Source: Elusimicrobiota bacterium (GTDB lineage Bacteria > Elusimicrobiota > Elusimicrobia > UBA1565 > UBA9628). From it: a stretch of 31,693 bases of DNA. Location of the stretch: assembly GCA_028871595.1 (NCBI GenBank), contig JAGWMT010000007.1:1-31693 (forward strand), read 5' to 3'. Below, one piece after another: positions 6,559-16,098 of the stretch. Positions within the stretch are counted from its first letter, which is position 1. Every line of letters begins with the position of its first letter. The notes beneath the pieces are model-generated. The model did no database searches and was not told where the DNA came from. It worked only from the letters and a program-made list of their open reading frames with translations. A program made the position numbers and the translations under genes.

Positions 6559-9500
6559 TTACTTGATCACCCCAACCCGGCCGGCCTTATGGATGTCGGA
6601 CTTCCCCGACTTCTTGGCGGTGATGACGTACTGATACACGCCCGAGCCCACGCCCGAGATGTCCCAGACGTTGTCGTAGGTGTACTGGATGCCCTTGCCG
6701 TTGCCGTCGTCGAGGCCCGGGTTGAGCGAGAAATTCGAGGACGAGTATACTCTCCGGCCCGACACGTCGTAGGCGCGGACTTCCACCGAGTCCGCTAGTC
6801 CCGTCTGCATGCGGATGGTGACCGCGCTTGTCCCCCGCACCGGGTTCGGGAAGGCGTAGGCGTCGTGGAACACGAACGTCGGGTCGCCGACCGCGAGCGG
6901 GCGCAGCCCCGCGGTCGCGGTACCCGAGAAGACCTGGTACAACGAGAAGTGCGTGGTCTTGGCCTTGACCGTGCGGGTCTTGGGGTTGACCGTCGAGTCC
7001 AGGTTCTCCCACTGCGCCTTGTCGCGGTTCCAGTAGCGGACCGTGAGATCCGCTTCGTCCACGCCTTCCAGCGCCACCAGATCCGGGCTGTAGGGCAAGG
7101 TCAACGTGACGGGGGCCGCGAATTTCGTGCCCTCGGGGCCGTACTCCACCGGCGGCGAGGCGGTCTTGAGCTGGGCCGCGTCCGCCGCGTGCCGGCGGCT
7201 GGATTCGTCGACGACGCCCTCGCTCGGCGTCGAGACCGTGACCTTCATGTCCCGCGCCACGGCTCCCGCCGGTATGTCCACGGCCGCGAGGTCCTTGCGC
7301 TCGACCTTGCCGCCGTCTTCTTTGTCCACCACGTCGCGCGCCGCGTCCTCGTCCTCGGGCTTAGGCGTCGGCACGACCAGCGGCGGCTGGCCGGTAGGCA
7401 AAGCGAACTTGCGGACCCGGTCGTTGTTGCGGTCGGCCACCAGCAAGGCACCCTGTGCGTCCAGGGCCAGGCCCATGGGTTTCTCGAAGACCGCGGCCGT
7501 GCCGGGTTTGGGCGCGTCGTCGTCGTGAAGCTTGCCTTTGGCGCCGAAGACGAGATTCTGGCTTCCCATGAAATCGAACTTGAGTATCCGGGAGCCTTTA
7601 CGGTCCGAGACCAACAGGCAGTCGCCGCTGGCGCTGACCGCCACGCCGAAGGGCTGGCCCCAGGTCCCGGGCTTGTCGCCCGCGATGGGGATGGTCAGCA
7701 GCAGTTGTCCGGTCGCGCCGAACTTGAGCGCGCGTCCCCCCTTCGGGTCGGCGACGTAGATGTCGCCGGCCGCGTCGAGCGCGATGCCGAACGGCTTGCC
7801 CAAAGCCGCGACGGAGGGGTCCTCGTGCACGTCGTGATCGTCGTCGTCGCTGCCGGTTCGCGCGGGAACGGGCGGCAGGTCGAACTGAAAGCTGAATCCG
7901 CCGGTCGAGTCGAACACCTGCACGCGCCGGTTGTCCGTGTCGGCGACGAAGATGTTTTGGCCAGCGTCCACGGCCACGCCCGCCGGGTGGTGGAATCGGC
8001 CGGGCTGGCGGCGGTCGTGATCCTCGGACTTGTCGTCATGCCGGTCTTCTTGCTCGCGCTCCCGACCGCCCAGGCTCAGCAGAATCTGTCCCGTGGCCGA
8101 GAGCTTGAGCACGCGGTCGTGGTCCGTGTCGGCCACGTAGATGTTGCCCACGGCATCCACCGCCACGCCCGAGGGCTCATCCAGGGTCACGGTTCCGGTC
8201 GAGGAGAGATGGTCGTCGTCGTGGCCGCGGCTCCCAAAGGACGCGAGCAAAGCGCCGGTCGACGAGAACACGGCGACGCGGTCGTTGTCGCGGTCGGCGA
8301 CGTAGATCTTCCCGTCGGAGCCGGCGGCCACGCCCTCGGGCATGTTGAAGACCTCGTGGTTGCCCAAGGTCAGGAGCTCGCCGGGATCGCCCACGAAGAC
8401 GTTGATCGCGGCGGAGGCGGTGTTGGCGACGAGATCGGTCGCGGTGAGCCGCAAGGTGTACCAGCCGGCCAGTGCCGTCGCGTCCCAGACCGCCAGCGTA
8501 TTCGAGCTGACGACGGCCGTGCCCGAGCTGACGAAGGTGAAGCTGGAGACCGCGTTCTGGCCGGCCGCGAACTCGAGCCGGTAATTGCCGAAGTGAAGGT
8601 CGTGAGCGGTGCCCAGCACCGGGAACTTGCCCTTGAGCACGCGGCAGATCCCCGAGTCGCACGCCGCCGGTGAAAGCAAAGCGATCTCGGGCGGCGTCGA
8701 GTCGAGCAGGACCGTCGAAGACTTGACGATTTCGGTGTTGAGCACGTTGTCGCGCGAGTAGAACTCGACGATCTTGTTCACGTCCGCGCCGGCCATGGCG
8801 AAGGTGGAGGTATAAACGGTGAAGGCGGCGGTGCTGGGGGCGACGTCCGAGACGCGGTAATAGGTGTCCTTGACGCCCGAGGCGACGTTGTTCGCCGCGG
8901 GATCGACGGCAGCGACCCCGAACGGCGTGCGCGAACTGACCAAGAGGACGTTCGACAGCTGGAACTGGGGCGCGCCGACGACGAGCGCGCTGACCGGCGG
9001 CGTCATGTCGGACTGAATCGAGATCGAATGCGCGCCCTCAATATTGCCGACGTTGTCCACGGCGCGGTAGAGGATCACGTGCCGCCCCTCGGTGAGCGTG
9101 ATCGCGATGGTATACGGCATGAACGGCGCCCCATCGAGGGATACCTCGATGCGGTTCAACCCGGAGCCCGCCTGACCGGTCGGGAGATCGGGGTCGGCCG
9201 CGGCGAACGCGACCGGCGTGGCCGTGGCGACGTAGATCGTGCCGTCGGCGGCCGTGAAGGTCGGCGAGCCGATGGCGACGGTCGTGGCGGGCGGGGTCGC
9301 GTCGATCAGCGCCGTCGTGCTGCGCAGGACCTCCAGGTTGGCCACGTTGTCCGAGCTTTGATAGCCGAGCGTGTGCGCCCCCTCGGCGAGGGCCAGGCTG
9401 GAAATAGACGTCGTGAAGGCCCCGTTGTTGTCCTGCCAGCGCGTGAAGGCGACGCCCGAGGCCACGCCGCCGGCGAGCGGATCGGTCGAGACCAGTATCA

Positions 9501-12500
9501 GCCGCGTGTCGGCGGAGGCATAAAAGGTCGAGGCGTCGGGACCCGGGAACTGGCGGCCGCCCGTCACCAGCAGACTGGTCAGAGGCGGCGTGGCGTCGAG
9601 CGCCACGGTCGAGAGCTTCGGCGTCTCGGCGTTGCCCACGTTGTCGGCCGCGAACCAGCCGACGGTTCGCAGACCGTCGCCGGGCGTCAGCGTGAAGGTC
9701 GCGCTGTAGAAGGCGAACGGCGCCGAGTCCACGCGCACGGAGACCGCGGAAACGCCCGAGGCGACGCCCTGAACGACCGGGTCTTGCGCGGAGAGCGCAA
9801 ACGGCGCGGCGGGGCCCACGAACAGCATGCCGCTGGGTGATGCGTACTGCGGCTGGCCGATGGTCAACGCCGTGGCCGGGGCGGTCGCGTCCACGTACAC
9901 CGTCGCCGACTTGAGAAGTTCCTGGTTGCCGACATTGTCCGCGCTCTGGAAGTCCACGCGACGCACGCCCTCGTTCAGGCTGAAAGTCGAGACGTAGCGT
10001 GTGAACGAGCTCACGTCGATACGGAACAGTGTCGCGGCTAAGCCCGAGGCCACTCCGTTCACGACCGGATCCTGGGCCGGCAGCGCGTAGGCGAACGACG
10101 GCGGCGCGAAATTGCGCCCGGCCGCGGCGAAGTAAGAACCGCTCGCTTGGAGCGTAGTGACGGGCGCGGTGCTGTCGGACTGGAGCCGCAAGGTATGCGC
10201 CGTCTCGACGTTGCCCACGCGGTCGACCGTGCGGTACGAAACCGTGTGGCGACCCTCGGCGAAGGTCAGAGTCGAGGTGTAGACCGCGAACGGCGCCCCG
10301 TCCACGGCCGCTTCGATGCGATCTATGCCTGATGCGGCGCCGTTGACCACAGGGTCGGCGGCCGACGATGTCACTGGCGTGGCCGGGGTGACATACTGCG
10401 TTCCATCGGCGGCGGTATACAGCGGCGCGCCGATCGCGGCCGCGCTGACCGGAGGCGTCGCGTCCACAAGGATAGCGGTGCTCTTCAAGACTTCGAGGTT
10501 GCCCACGTTATCCTGGCTCTGGAAAGTCAAAGTGTGGCTGCCCTCCGCCAGCGCGAAGGACGAGACGAAGGCCGAGAACGCGCCGCCGTCGTCGTGCCAG
10601 CGCGTGAAGGCGACGCCCGAGGCGACGCCGTTGACGATCGGGTCGGCCGCGGCGAAGCTCACGCGCGTATCCGAGGAGACGAAGACTCCTCCCGTTCCTG
10701 CCGCTTGGCGTCCGCCCGCCAGGACCGGCGCGGCCAGCGGCGGCGTCGCGTCGGATTGCACGGCCAACGTGCGCGCGGCTTCCGCGTTGCCGACGTTGTC
10801 GATGGCGCGATACTGGATCGTGTGGCGGCCTTCGGCGAAGGTCAGGCTGGTCGTGTAAACGGCATACGGAGCGCTGTCCACCGACACCTCGATGCGCGCC
10901 ACGCCCGAGCCGGGAACGGCCGTGCCGGTCGAGATTTGCGGCAGGGCAGGATCGACGGCGGACAGCGCGACCGGCGTGGTGGTCGCAAGGTAGATCGTGC
11001 CGTCCGCGGCCGTGAACTGCGGCGTGCCGATCGTGACCGTGCTGACCGGCGGCGTCGCGTCGACGAGCATCGTCGTGCTGCGCGCGACCTCCATGTTCCC
11101 GACCAAGTCCTGGCTTTGGTAGGCAAGCGCATGACGCCCCTCGGCCAGGCTGAACGTCGTCGTGGACGCCAGGAAAGCCCCGCCGTTGTCGCTGGACTGC
11201 GTGAAGGCCGCTCCCGCGGAGACGCCGCCGACCGTCGGGTCCAGGGCCGCGAAGGCGAAGCGCGTGTCGGAAGAGACGTACGCGCTCGCCGCGTCCGGTC
11301 CCGGGAAGCGCCGGCCGCCCAGGACCTGCAGGACGGTGAGCGGCGGGGTGGCGTCGAGCAGGACGGCGGCGGTCTTGACCGCTTCGGTGTTGAGGACGTT
11401 GTCGCGGCTATAGAAGGAAACCGCGCGCGGACCGTCCGCGCCGGAGAAAGTGAAGGTGGCCGGAGCGAGCGCAAACACGCTGGTCGACACCGCGAGATAC
11501 GTGTCCTTGACGCCCGAGGCCACGCCGCCCGAGAGCGGGTCCTGGGCGGCCAGGCTCAGCACGGTTCCCGGGCCGACCACCGTGGCCGAGGCTTGCGCGA
11601 CGGACGGCGAGGAGATTTGAAGCTGAGTCAGAGGCGGCGTCAGGTCCACGGCGACCGAGGTGCTGGCGGCAATCTCCTCATGGCCCACCAAGTCGCGGCT
11701 GAACCAACTCAGGCCGTGCACGCCTTCGGTCGAGAAGCTGATCGTGGAGACGACTGCCGCGTAAGTGGTCGCGTCGACGGCGAGGAAGGTTTGCCCCACC
11801 CCCGACCCGCGCCCGTCGCCCACGGTGGCCAGGTCGTCGACGGCGGTGAATTGGACCGGGGTCGTCGAACTCAGGTAGAGCCGATCGCCGGCGAACTTGG
11901 GCTCGCCGAAGGCGGCGGCGGTGCGCGGAGGTAGGCCGTCCACGGCTACGGTCTCGGTGGAGAGGACGTTGAGGCCGTTGCCCAGGTTGTCGAAGGCGCC
12001 GAAGGCGATAGAATGCGTGCCCGCGGCCAGTTCGAAAGGCGCCGTGTAAGCCGCCGTGGCCCCGTCCACGGTCAACTGAACGCCGGCGACGCCGGAGGCG
12101 GCGCCGGCGACGACGGGATCGATTGCCGTGACGGCGAGGCTGGAGCCGAACGCCGCGAACAGGTTGCCCGCGACTGTCGTGGAACTGCCGAGCGCGTCCA
12201 GACGCGCGATCGGCGCGGCCGCGTCCACGGCCACCGACGTGCTGCGCACGACTTCCGCGTCGCCCAGCACGTCCACGCTGTAGAACTGGATGGTGTGCGT
12301 GCCCACGGCGACGAGCGTGAAGGTTCCAGTATAAGCCGTGAAACTGGCCGAGTCGACGGCGAACAAAGTCCGGGCCACGCCCAACCCCAGGCCGTCGCCC
12401 GCCGCGACCTTGTCGTCCGCGGCGGAAAGGCTCAGGACCGTGGTGGTGGCGACATAGACCGGCGACGCGCCGAACTGCGGCGTGCCCGCCGCGAAGGACG

Positions 12501-14817
12501 TGCGCGGCGGCAGGTTGTCCACGGGCGCGGTCTTGATCGCGCCCAAGTCGGCGTAGGCCGTCTCGACCGAGGCGCGGTTGCGCGCCTTGACCTGGCCGTA
12601 GTAGGTCGTGGCGGGCAGAAGGCCCGCGAACGTGAAGCTGGAGGCGTGCACCCAGCCGCTGCCGAGCAAGAGCGGGGCCCGAGACGGCGACGTGGAGAGT
12701 TCGGCGAGGAATTCCGTGTCGGGCGGATTCGCTCCGGCCAGCCACTGGGCCGTCACGGCGTTCGTGGCGACGGCGACGAACGGGGCGGTCGACACGGCGG
12801 GCGCCAAGGCCAACGTGGTCGCGGAGGAGATCGCGGCGTCGGGCGTCTGGGCCGCGCCGACCTTTTCCTGCGCGGTCACGAGGTAGGTCTGATTCACGTC
12901 CAGCCCCGTGAAGATGAAGGAAGTCCGGTCTACGGCGAAGCCGGACTGGGCCAGTGGGGCCGCGCCGGACGTGGAGAGCAGCACGTTGTACTGGACTCCG
13001 GGCAGGTTCCCCGCGATGTCCCAGTTCAGGGCCGCGCTGGTCGTGCCCACGACGACGGTGACGCTGCGCGGCGGGGCGGCGGGCAGCGTGATCGAGACGC
13101 GGTTGGACGCCGGCGCGTAATGACCGGCCGCGTCGGCCAGGAACACGGCGATTTGATACGTGGCGTTGCCGAGAAGCCCCGTCAGCCTGTAGTTCTGGGG
13201 CGCGAGCGCGGGCGTGGAGGTCGAGAAGACGACGGCCGCCGCGGCGGCGCTGGGCGTCGCCGCCAGGTCGGTCGAGGCGAAGATCGCGTACTTGCCGCCG
13301 ACGACGGTGCCCGTGGAGCCGTCCTCGCCGGTCGCGGTCCAGGCCAGGTTCACCGCTCCGGGTCCGGCCGCGCCGGTCGACAGGTTCGGGATGGGGTCCG
13401 GCGGGACATCCAGGGAGGCCGCGCCGAAGGTGAGGGCGTAGGACGCGGCGCCCGCCTGCGCGCCGGTGAAGTCCAGCACGTGGAGCTTGTACGAGAAGGC
13501 GAGGGAGAGCTTGTTGAAGTGCTTGCTGATCCAGAAGTTGTGCGGGTTGAGGACCTTGCCGTCCGCGCGCACGGCCGACAGAACCTGGACGGAGCCGCCG
13601 AACGAAACGGGAACGGCGGCATGGACCCAGGCGGCGGTCGGGACGGGCACGGCGAAGGCGAAGTTCAGGACGGCGTTGGAGCCGGACAGCGCGCCGCCGG
13701 TGGTTCCCGGCACGTCCAGCACGGGCGTCATCCCCGCCTGGTCGGACTCCATGATGAACTCGGGCGTGGGCAGGGGATCGGCGCCGGACGCGTAGGTCTG
13801 CTCCATCTGGCTGCGCGGGGTGGTGCGGTTGATCAGGAAGTCGAACTGGGCGTCGCGGCCTGGAGTGTCGTCCTGGACGTCCTTGATCAAGGTGTAGGTG
13901 CTGACTCCCTGAATAAGGGAAGTCAGCGCTCCGCCCAAGGTGGCGGCGTGGGTGAAATTGGCGCTGAAGTTGTTGAAGCGTCCGGCGAGCGAGGAGGCCA
14001 TGATCCACGCGGCCTGCTTGGAGCCGCCGGCGGGCACGTCGCCGTAGGCGATGTTGAGGCTGTTGCTGGTCAGGGCGGTGGAGCCCAGGTAGGAGCCCAA
14101 CAGGGTGAAGTTGACGGCCAGGCCCTGGGCGTTGTCCACGATCTGGGGCTGGGCGGAGTTGACGGTGAAGTTGCTGGCCGTTCCGGAGCCGACGTTGACG
14201 ACGCGCAGACCCAGCGGGAAGGGCTCGGTGGCGATGGAGACGGAGGGCAGGAGGGGCTGGGGCCCGAACACCTCGAAGGGCAGGGCGTACTCCAGGAACA
14301 AAACGGGCTGGGGCTTGACGGTGATGGCGACGGGGAAGGTGGTGGTGATGCGGGGCACGCCGCCGGTGTAGAACGACATGCGGGCGGTGACGTTGTACTT
14401 GACGCCGGCGGTGCCGGAGCCGCCGGCGCCGGTGGACGGGATGATCAGCCACTCCGCGGCGGCGGAGCCGGCGGGCTGGACGGTGCCGGTGCCGTCCACG
14501 GCGTTGACGTTCTGGAGGTTGGTGGTCTTGATGAAGAACAGGGAGTTAGCGGGGCTGCCGCTGGGGTCGGTGATCAGGACGTCGATGCGCAGCTGGGACA
14601 GGGGCAGGTCGCCCAGGTTGTTGGTCAGGCCGAGGTTGGCCTTGAACGCCTCGCGCTCCAGGGCGGCCTGCTGGCCCAACTGCAGTTTCACGACGGCGCA
14701 GACGGTCTGCTGGGCCCAGGCGCGGACGGGCGGCAGGAGGGCCGCCAGGCCCAGGGCGATCGCCCCGAGGCCGGCCAGGCCGGTATGCCGCCGCCGACGG
14801 TTCAGTTCATTTCGCAT
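6559..14817 (-). CDS. Giant secreted modular protein: FN3, OmpL47-like, NHL, ZU5-like and C-terminal sorting domain
   Basis: The 2,752-aa protein begins with an Arg-rich signal peptide (residues 1-35, ending AWA). A beta-rich N-terminal region follows, then about three FN3 domains (about 470-760) and thirteen OmpL47-like repeats of about 92 residues (about 760-2050), each opening with a D-x-x-PP-type linker. Residues about 2140-2480 form NHL-type propeller repeats (GVAVDAVGNIYVADTDHDRV). A ZU5-like domain is at about 2497-2633, and a final domain at about 2646-2752 starts with AYAFPNPV and contains DVSGRRVY, like FlgD/type-A sorting tails. The predicted role is cell-surface adhesion or a scaffold, exported with the PorV-like protein. 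The start overlaps the rhodanese gene by 11 nt. Its stop is immediately followed by the intron. Confidence 0.85.
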   Translation of the reverse strand: MRNELNRRRRHTGLAGLGAIALGLAALLPPVRAWAQQTVCAVVKLQLGQQAALEREAFKANLGLTNNLGDLPLSQLRIDVLITDPSGSPANSLFFIKTTNLQNVNAVDGTGTVQPAGSAAAEWLIIPSTGAGGSGTAGVKYNVTARMSFYTGGVPRITTTFPVAITVKPQPVLFLEYALPFEVFGPQPLLPSVSIATEPFPLGLRVVNVGSGTASNFTVNSAQPQIVDNAQGLAVNFTLLGSYLGSTALTSNSLNIAYGDVPAGGSKQAAWIMASSLAGRFNNFSANFTHAATLGGALTSLIQGVSTYTLIKDVQDDTPGRDAQFDFLINRTTPRSQMEQTYASGADPLPTPEFIMESDQAGMTPVLDVPGTTGGALSGSNAVLNFAFAVPVPTAAWVHAAVPVSFGGSVQVLSAVRADGKVLNPHNFWISKHFNKLSLAFSYKLHVLDFTGAQAGAASYALTFGAASLDVPPDPIPNLSTGAAGPGAVNLAWTATGEDGSTGTVVGGKYAIFASTDLAATPSAAAAAVVFSTSTPALAPQNYRLTGLLGNATYQIAVFLADAAGHYAPASNRVSITLPAAPPRSVTVVVGTTSAALNWDIAGNLPGVQYNVLLSTSGAAPLAQSGFAVDRTSFIFTGLDVNQTYLVTAQEKVGAAQTPDAAISSATTLALAPAVSTAPFVAVATNAVTAQWLAGANPPDTEFLAELSTSPSRAPLLLGSGWVHASSFTFAGLLPATTYYGQVKARNRASVETAYADLGAIKTAPVDNLPPRTSFAAGTPQFGASPVYVATTTVLSLSAADDKVAAGDGLGLGVARTLFAVDSASFTAYTGTFTLVAVGTHTIQFYSVDVLGDAEVVRSTSVAVDAAAPIARLDALGSSTTVAGNLFAAFGSSLAVTAIDPVVAGAASGVAGVQLTVDGATAAYTAPFELAAGTHSIAFGAFDNLGNGLNVLSTETVAVDGLPPRTAAAFGEPKFAGDRLYLSSTTPVQFTAVDDLATVGDGRGSGVGQTFLAVDATTYAAVVSTISFSTEGVHGLSWFSRDLVGHEEIAASTSVAVDLTPPLTQLQISSPSVAQASATVVGPGTVLSLAAQDPLSGGVASGVKDTYLAVSTSVFALAPATFTFSGADGPRAVSFYSRDNVLNTEAVKTAAVLLDATPPLTVLQVLGGRRFPGPDAASAYVSSDTRFAFAALDPTVGGVSAGAAFTQSSDNGGAFLASTTTFSLAEGRHALAYQSQDLVGNMEVARSTTMLVDATPPVSTVTIGTPQFTAADGTIYLATTTPVALSAVDPALPQISTGTAVPGSGVARIEVSVDSAPYAVYTTSLTFAEGRHTIQYRAIDNVGNAEAARTLAVQSDATPPLAAPVLAGGRQAAGTGGVFVSSDTRVSFAAADPIVNGVASGVAFTRWHDDGGAFSAFVSSFALAEGSHTLTFQSQDNVGNLEVLKSTAILVDATPPVSAAAIGAPLYTAADGTQYVTPATPVTSSAADPVVNGAASGIDRIEAAVDGAPFAVYTSTLTFAEGRHTVSYRTVDRVGNVETAHTLRLQSDSTAPVTTLQASGSYFAAAGRNFAPPSFAYALPAQDPVVNGVASGLAATLFRIDVSSFTRYVSTFSLNEGVRRVDFQSADNVGNQELLKSATVYVDATAPATALTIGQPQYASPSGMLFVGPAAPFALSAQDPVVQGVASGVSAVSVRVDSAPFAFYSATFTLTPGDGLRTVGWFAADNVGNAETPKLSTVALDATPPLTSLLVTGGRQFPGPDASTFYASADTRLILVSTDPLAGGVASGVAFTRWQDNNGAFTTSISSLALAEGAHTLGYQSSDNVANLEVLRSTTALIDATPPATTVAIGSPTFTAADGTIYVATATPVAFAAADPDLPTGQAGSGLNRIEVSLDGAPFMPYTIAITLTEGRHVILYRAVDNVGNIEGAHSISIQSDMTPPVSALVVGAPQFQLSNVLLVSSRTPFGVAAVDPAANNVASGVKDTYYRVSDVAPSTAAFTVYTSTFAMAGADVNKIVEFYSRDNVLNTEIVKSSTVLLDSTPPEIALLSPAACDSGICRVLKGKFPVLGTAHDLHFGNYRLEFAAGQNAVSSFTFVSSGTAVVSSNTLAVWDATALAGWYTLRLTATDLVANTASAAINVFVGDPGELLTLGNHEVFNMPEGVAAGSDGKIYVADRDNDRVAVFSSTGALLASFGSRGHDDDHLSSTGTVTLDEPSGVAVDAVGNIYVADTDHDRVLKLSATGQILLSLGGREREQEDRHDDKSEDHDRRQPGRFHHPAGVAVDAGQNIFVADTDNRRVQVFDSTGGFSFQFDLPPVPARTGSDDDDHDVHEDPSVAALGKPFGIALDAAGDIYVADPKGGRALKFGATGQLLLTIPIAGDKPGTWGQPFGVAVSASGDCLLVSDRKGSRILKFDFMGSQNLVFGAKGKLHDDDAPKPGTAAVFEKPMGLALDAQGALLVADRNNDRVRKFALPTGQPPLVVPTPKPEDEDAARDVVDKEDGGKVERKDLAAVDIPAGAVARDMKVTVSTPSEGVVDESSRRHAADAAQLKTASPPVEYGPEGTKFAAPVTLTLPYSPDLVALEGVDEADLTVRYWNRDKAQWENLDSTVNPKTRTVKAKTTHFSLYQVFSGTATAGLRPLAVGDPTFVFHDAYAFPNPVRGTSAVTIRMQTGLADSVEVRAYDVSGRRVYSSSNFSLNPGLDDGNGKGIQYTYDNVWDISGVGSGVYQYVITAKKSGKSDIHKAGRVGVIK
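8680..12540 (-). repeat. Tandem OmpL47-like repeats, about 13 units of about 92 aa
   Basis: Each unit begins with a linker such as DATPP, DGLPP or DSTAP. It contains a central SGV segment and ends with a DNVGN-like motif. Two unit types alternate. One opens with GGR-FPGPDA...SSDTR and the other with IG-P-FTAADGTIY. The pair recurs at least three times, so duplication involved double units of about 185 residues. Confidence 0.8.
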
Positions 14818-15553
14818 CGTCCGGTGCGACCGACATGGGCAGTCCCTGCGCGGCCCAAACGCTCACGCCTCCCGCCAAGATGTGCGCGGCCAGTCCCGCG
14901 TCCTGCATCTTCTGCGCCATGGTCCGGCTCCGGTCCGGGCGGCGGTCGTACACCATGTACTCGTTCGTCTTCGGCAGCGTTGACATCTTGCCGGCCAAGT
15001 CCTCGGCCGCGAGGTTGTGCGCGCCGGGCAGGTGGCCGGCGGCGTACTCCTTGGCCGGGCGGGCGTCGATCAGATAGAACGTCCCCCCGCTTTGCTGCTT
15101 ACCCCAGAAATCCTTCGGCGCGACTTCCGTGGTCTGGAACGCGGTCCACGAAGGGAAGTAGTACGGCGTCTTGATGGTCGACGGGGCGTTCGGGTCCACC
15201 ACCATGGGATAGCCCTTCATCGACCACTCGGCGATTCCGCCCGTCAGCACTTTCACGTTGGTGTAGCCCATCTCCTGCAAAGTGATCGCGGCGTCGTGAC
15301 TCAGCGAGCAGCCGATGCCCGAGCAATAGACGACGATCGGCTGGTCCTTCGGATACGAGATTTTCTTGAGGTCAAAAAATGGGAGCGAGGCCGCGTTCTT
15401 GATGTGTCCGCGCTGATAATCGGCCGGATACCGAACGTCGATGACGGTCGCCGAGGTCGTATTCCCGTTCAACTCGTCGCAGGAGATAGCGGCAAACGAA
15501 CCTCCGGCGAAAGAGGGCGATGCGAGACTGGCGATTAGAATCAGAATTTTCAC
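14807..15553 (-). CDS. Exported tandem rhodanese-domain protein
   Basis: The 248-aa protein has a short hydrophobic signal sequence (residues 1-17) and two rhodanese domains (about 22-118 and 125-243). The first contains the active-site loop YCSGIGCSLS with catalytic Cys77 and is probably a competent sulfurtransferase or sulfur-carrier domain. In the second, the corresponding loop reads YDRRPDRSR, with Asp203 in place of cysteine, so it should be inactive. Tandem rhodaneses with one dead domain are common, although usually the N-terminal one is inactive. The GTG start overlaps the preceding gene by four bases (GTGA), and its stop overlaps the next gene by 11 bases. Its periplasmic job in this operon is unknown. 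Confidence 0.85.
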   Translation of the reverse strand: MKILILIASLASPSFAGGSFAAISCDELNGNTTSATVIDVRYPADYQRGHIKNAASLPFFDLKKISYPKDQPIVVYCSGIGCSLSHDAAITLQEMGYTNVKVLTGGIAEWSMKGYPMVVDPNAPSTIKTPYYFPSWTAFQTTEVAPKDFWGKQQSGGTFYLIDARPAKEYAAGHLPGAHNLAAEDLAGKMSTLPKTNEYMVYDRRPDRSRTMAQKMQDAGLAAHILAGGVSVWAAQGLPMSVAPDDAK

Positions 15554-16098
15554 TTTCCCTCAGTTGCTGTTGGCATAGTTATACGGGGAGACGTCGCCAA
15601 TACGACTAACTCGCATTCACCAGCCTCGGCAACTTCGGGCAATACGATTTTCCCATCTATGGATTGTCTCTCAAATCTCGGGATCGAACAGGGCCCATTT
15701 GGGAAAAACTTTATCTGTACGGGGACGCCGGGAGTCATTTTTGTGCCTATATGAAAATTCGTATCCGACGAAATTAAAATCAATTGTTCCTGTTTCGACG
15801 TATCAACGGCCGTTATTTCGCCGAAACTTTCTCCCGCAGGCCCCCATCGGAACGACCACGCAAACCATACTTGCCGACCAACGAGCGGCACTAAACTATC
15901 TGATGCGGGAGATCGATTGCGATGGGCCATCGACAAGTCAGACCGAAGTCGTTTGTGGATGATTTCCCAGGCATAGCCTGTTGATCGCAAACGCCGATAC
16001 ATGTCGATTACACTTGCGGCGAATGCCGCTCCGAAGATGAGAGCAACAGCAACCAGCATGACAGCGATCCATAGGATTATCATCTGAACTCCGCTCAT
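15550..16098 (-). CDS. Single-pass membrane protein of unknown family; candidate Rhs immunity protein
   Basis: The 182-aa protein has one strong N-terminal transmembrane helix (about residues 5-31). A basic stretch and a soluble region with no family I recognise follow. That region contains VWFAWSFRWGPAGESFGEI and several beta-strand-like segments. The ATG at 16098 overlaps the stop codon of the giant Rhs gene by four bases (ATGA). Position directly after an Rhs tail is where cognate immunity genes normally lie, which is the only support for that role. An N-terminal anchor would place the soluble domain at the membrane. GC content is lower than that of the operon's other large genes, similar to the Rhs tail. 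Confidence 0.6.
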   Translation of the reverse strand: MSGVQMIILWIAVMLVAVALIFGAAFAASVIDMYRRLRSTGYAWEIIHKRLRSDLSMAHRNRSPASDSLVPLVGRQVWFAWSFRWGPAGESFGEITAVDTSKQEQLILISSDTNFHIGTKMTPGVPVQIKFFPNGPCSIPRFERQSIDGKIVLPEVAEAGECELVVLATSPRITMPTATEGK

